From Planctomycetota bacterium (GTDB lineage Bacteria; Planctomycetota; Phycisphaerae; Sedimentisphaerales; UBA12454): DNA of 6,072 bases. The notes under the pieces were generated by a model. It did no database searches, was not told the origin of the DNA, and saw only the letters and a program-made list of their open reading frames with translations. Of this stretch, positions 6,001 to 6,072 are shown in pieces. Position 1 is the first letter of the stretch; the number at the start of each line of letters is the position of its first letter. The DNA is taken from contig JAHJUV010000031.1 in NCBI GenBank assembly GCA_018828825.1, positions 1 through 6,072 on the forward strand, given 5' to 3'. Both the position numbers and the translations under genes were made by a program.

Positions 6001-6072
6001 TGAATCGGTTAAAGAAAGGTTCAGAATTCGCGGATTCGGCGACATGTCTCCGGAAGAGATTGCATCACTTGC
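5999..6072 (+). pseudogene. Fragment resembling HAD mannosyl-3-phosphoglycerate phosphatase
   Basis: Frame 2 from about 5999 reads IESVKERFRIRGFGDMSPEE and then IASL, running off the window end. RGFGDMSPEEIASL resembles the cap-region motif (RGFsDMs-eE-a-LTGL) of HAD-IIB mannosyl-3-phosphoglycerate phosphatases. The frame has no start of its own here and begins inside the methyltransferase motif I coding sequence. Base composition is visibly more GC-rich than the preceding gene. The family match rests on about 24 residues and is tentative; origin as a chimeric contig end is the simplest explanation. Confidence 0.42.

Overview
The window reads as a fragment of a surface-glycan (exopolysaccharide, glycolipid or S-layer glycan) locus from an AT-rich bacterium. 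Several traits fit a Candidate Phyla Radiation (Patescibacteria, possibly Microgenomates-like) genome: tightly packed AT-rich genes, large GT-C-type membrane proteins with soluble C-terminal tails, no recognisable Shine-Dalgarno sequence before any start, and extended -10 promoters lying almost on the start codon. This lineage guess is inference; no rRNA or other phylogenetic marker is present except a short 5'-3' exonuclease fragment that may not belong to the same molecule.

Layout. Bases 1-110 (minus strand) hold a fragment of a PolA-type 5'-3' exonuclease domain that stops abruptly at an in-frame TAG. A plus-strand membrane cluster follows: a small 3-TM protein (119-397), a 528-residue GT-C-like protein (402-1988) and a second GT-C-like protein (1979-3819). 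The second one is split by a -1 frameshift in a T7 run at 3405-3411, which contains an in-phase T TTT TTA heptamer. A 57-codon minus-strand gene (3833-4006) converges on this cluster. It shares a compact, near-palindromic divergent promoter with a UDP-glucuronate decarboxylase gene (4053-5000). Two class I SAM-dependent methyltransferase genes follow (5018-5842 and 5853-about 6000). The second is cut right after its SAM-binding motif I, and the last ~74 bases read in another frame as what looks like part of a HAD-family mannosyl-3-phosphoglycerate phosphatase.

How the genes may work together: the decarboxylase would make UDP-xylose from UDP-glucuronate, the polytopic GT-C-like proteins could transfer sugars from lipid-linked donors on the outer face of the membrane, and the methyltransferases could modify the glycan or its lipid carrier. 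No UDP-glucose dehydrogenase, flippase, polymerase or GT-A/GT-B glycosyltransferase is visible here.

Most noteworthy: (i) the in-phase slippery heptamer splitting the second GT-C gene; (ii) two copies of a heptanucleotide tandem-repeat element inserted in the same register in two loops of the first GT-C gene; (iii) the mirror-image divergent promoter at 4017-4045, predicted to give leaderless or nearly leaderless transcripts; (iv) unrelated truncated gene fragments at both window ends, which look more like chimeric contig ends than biology. I did not find a convincing new defence or mobile system.
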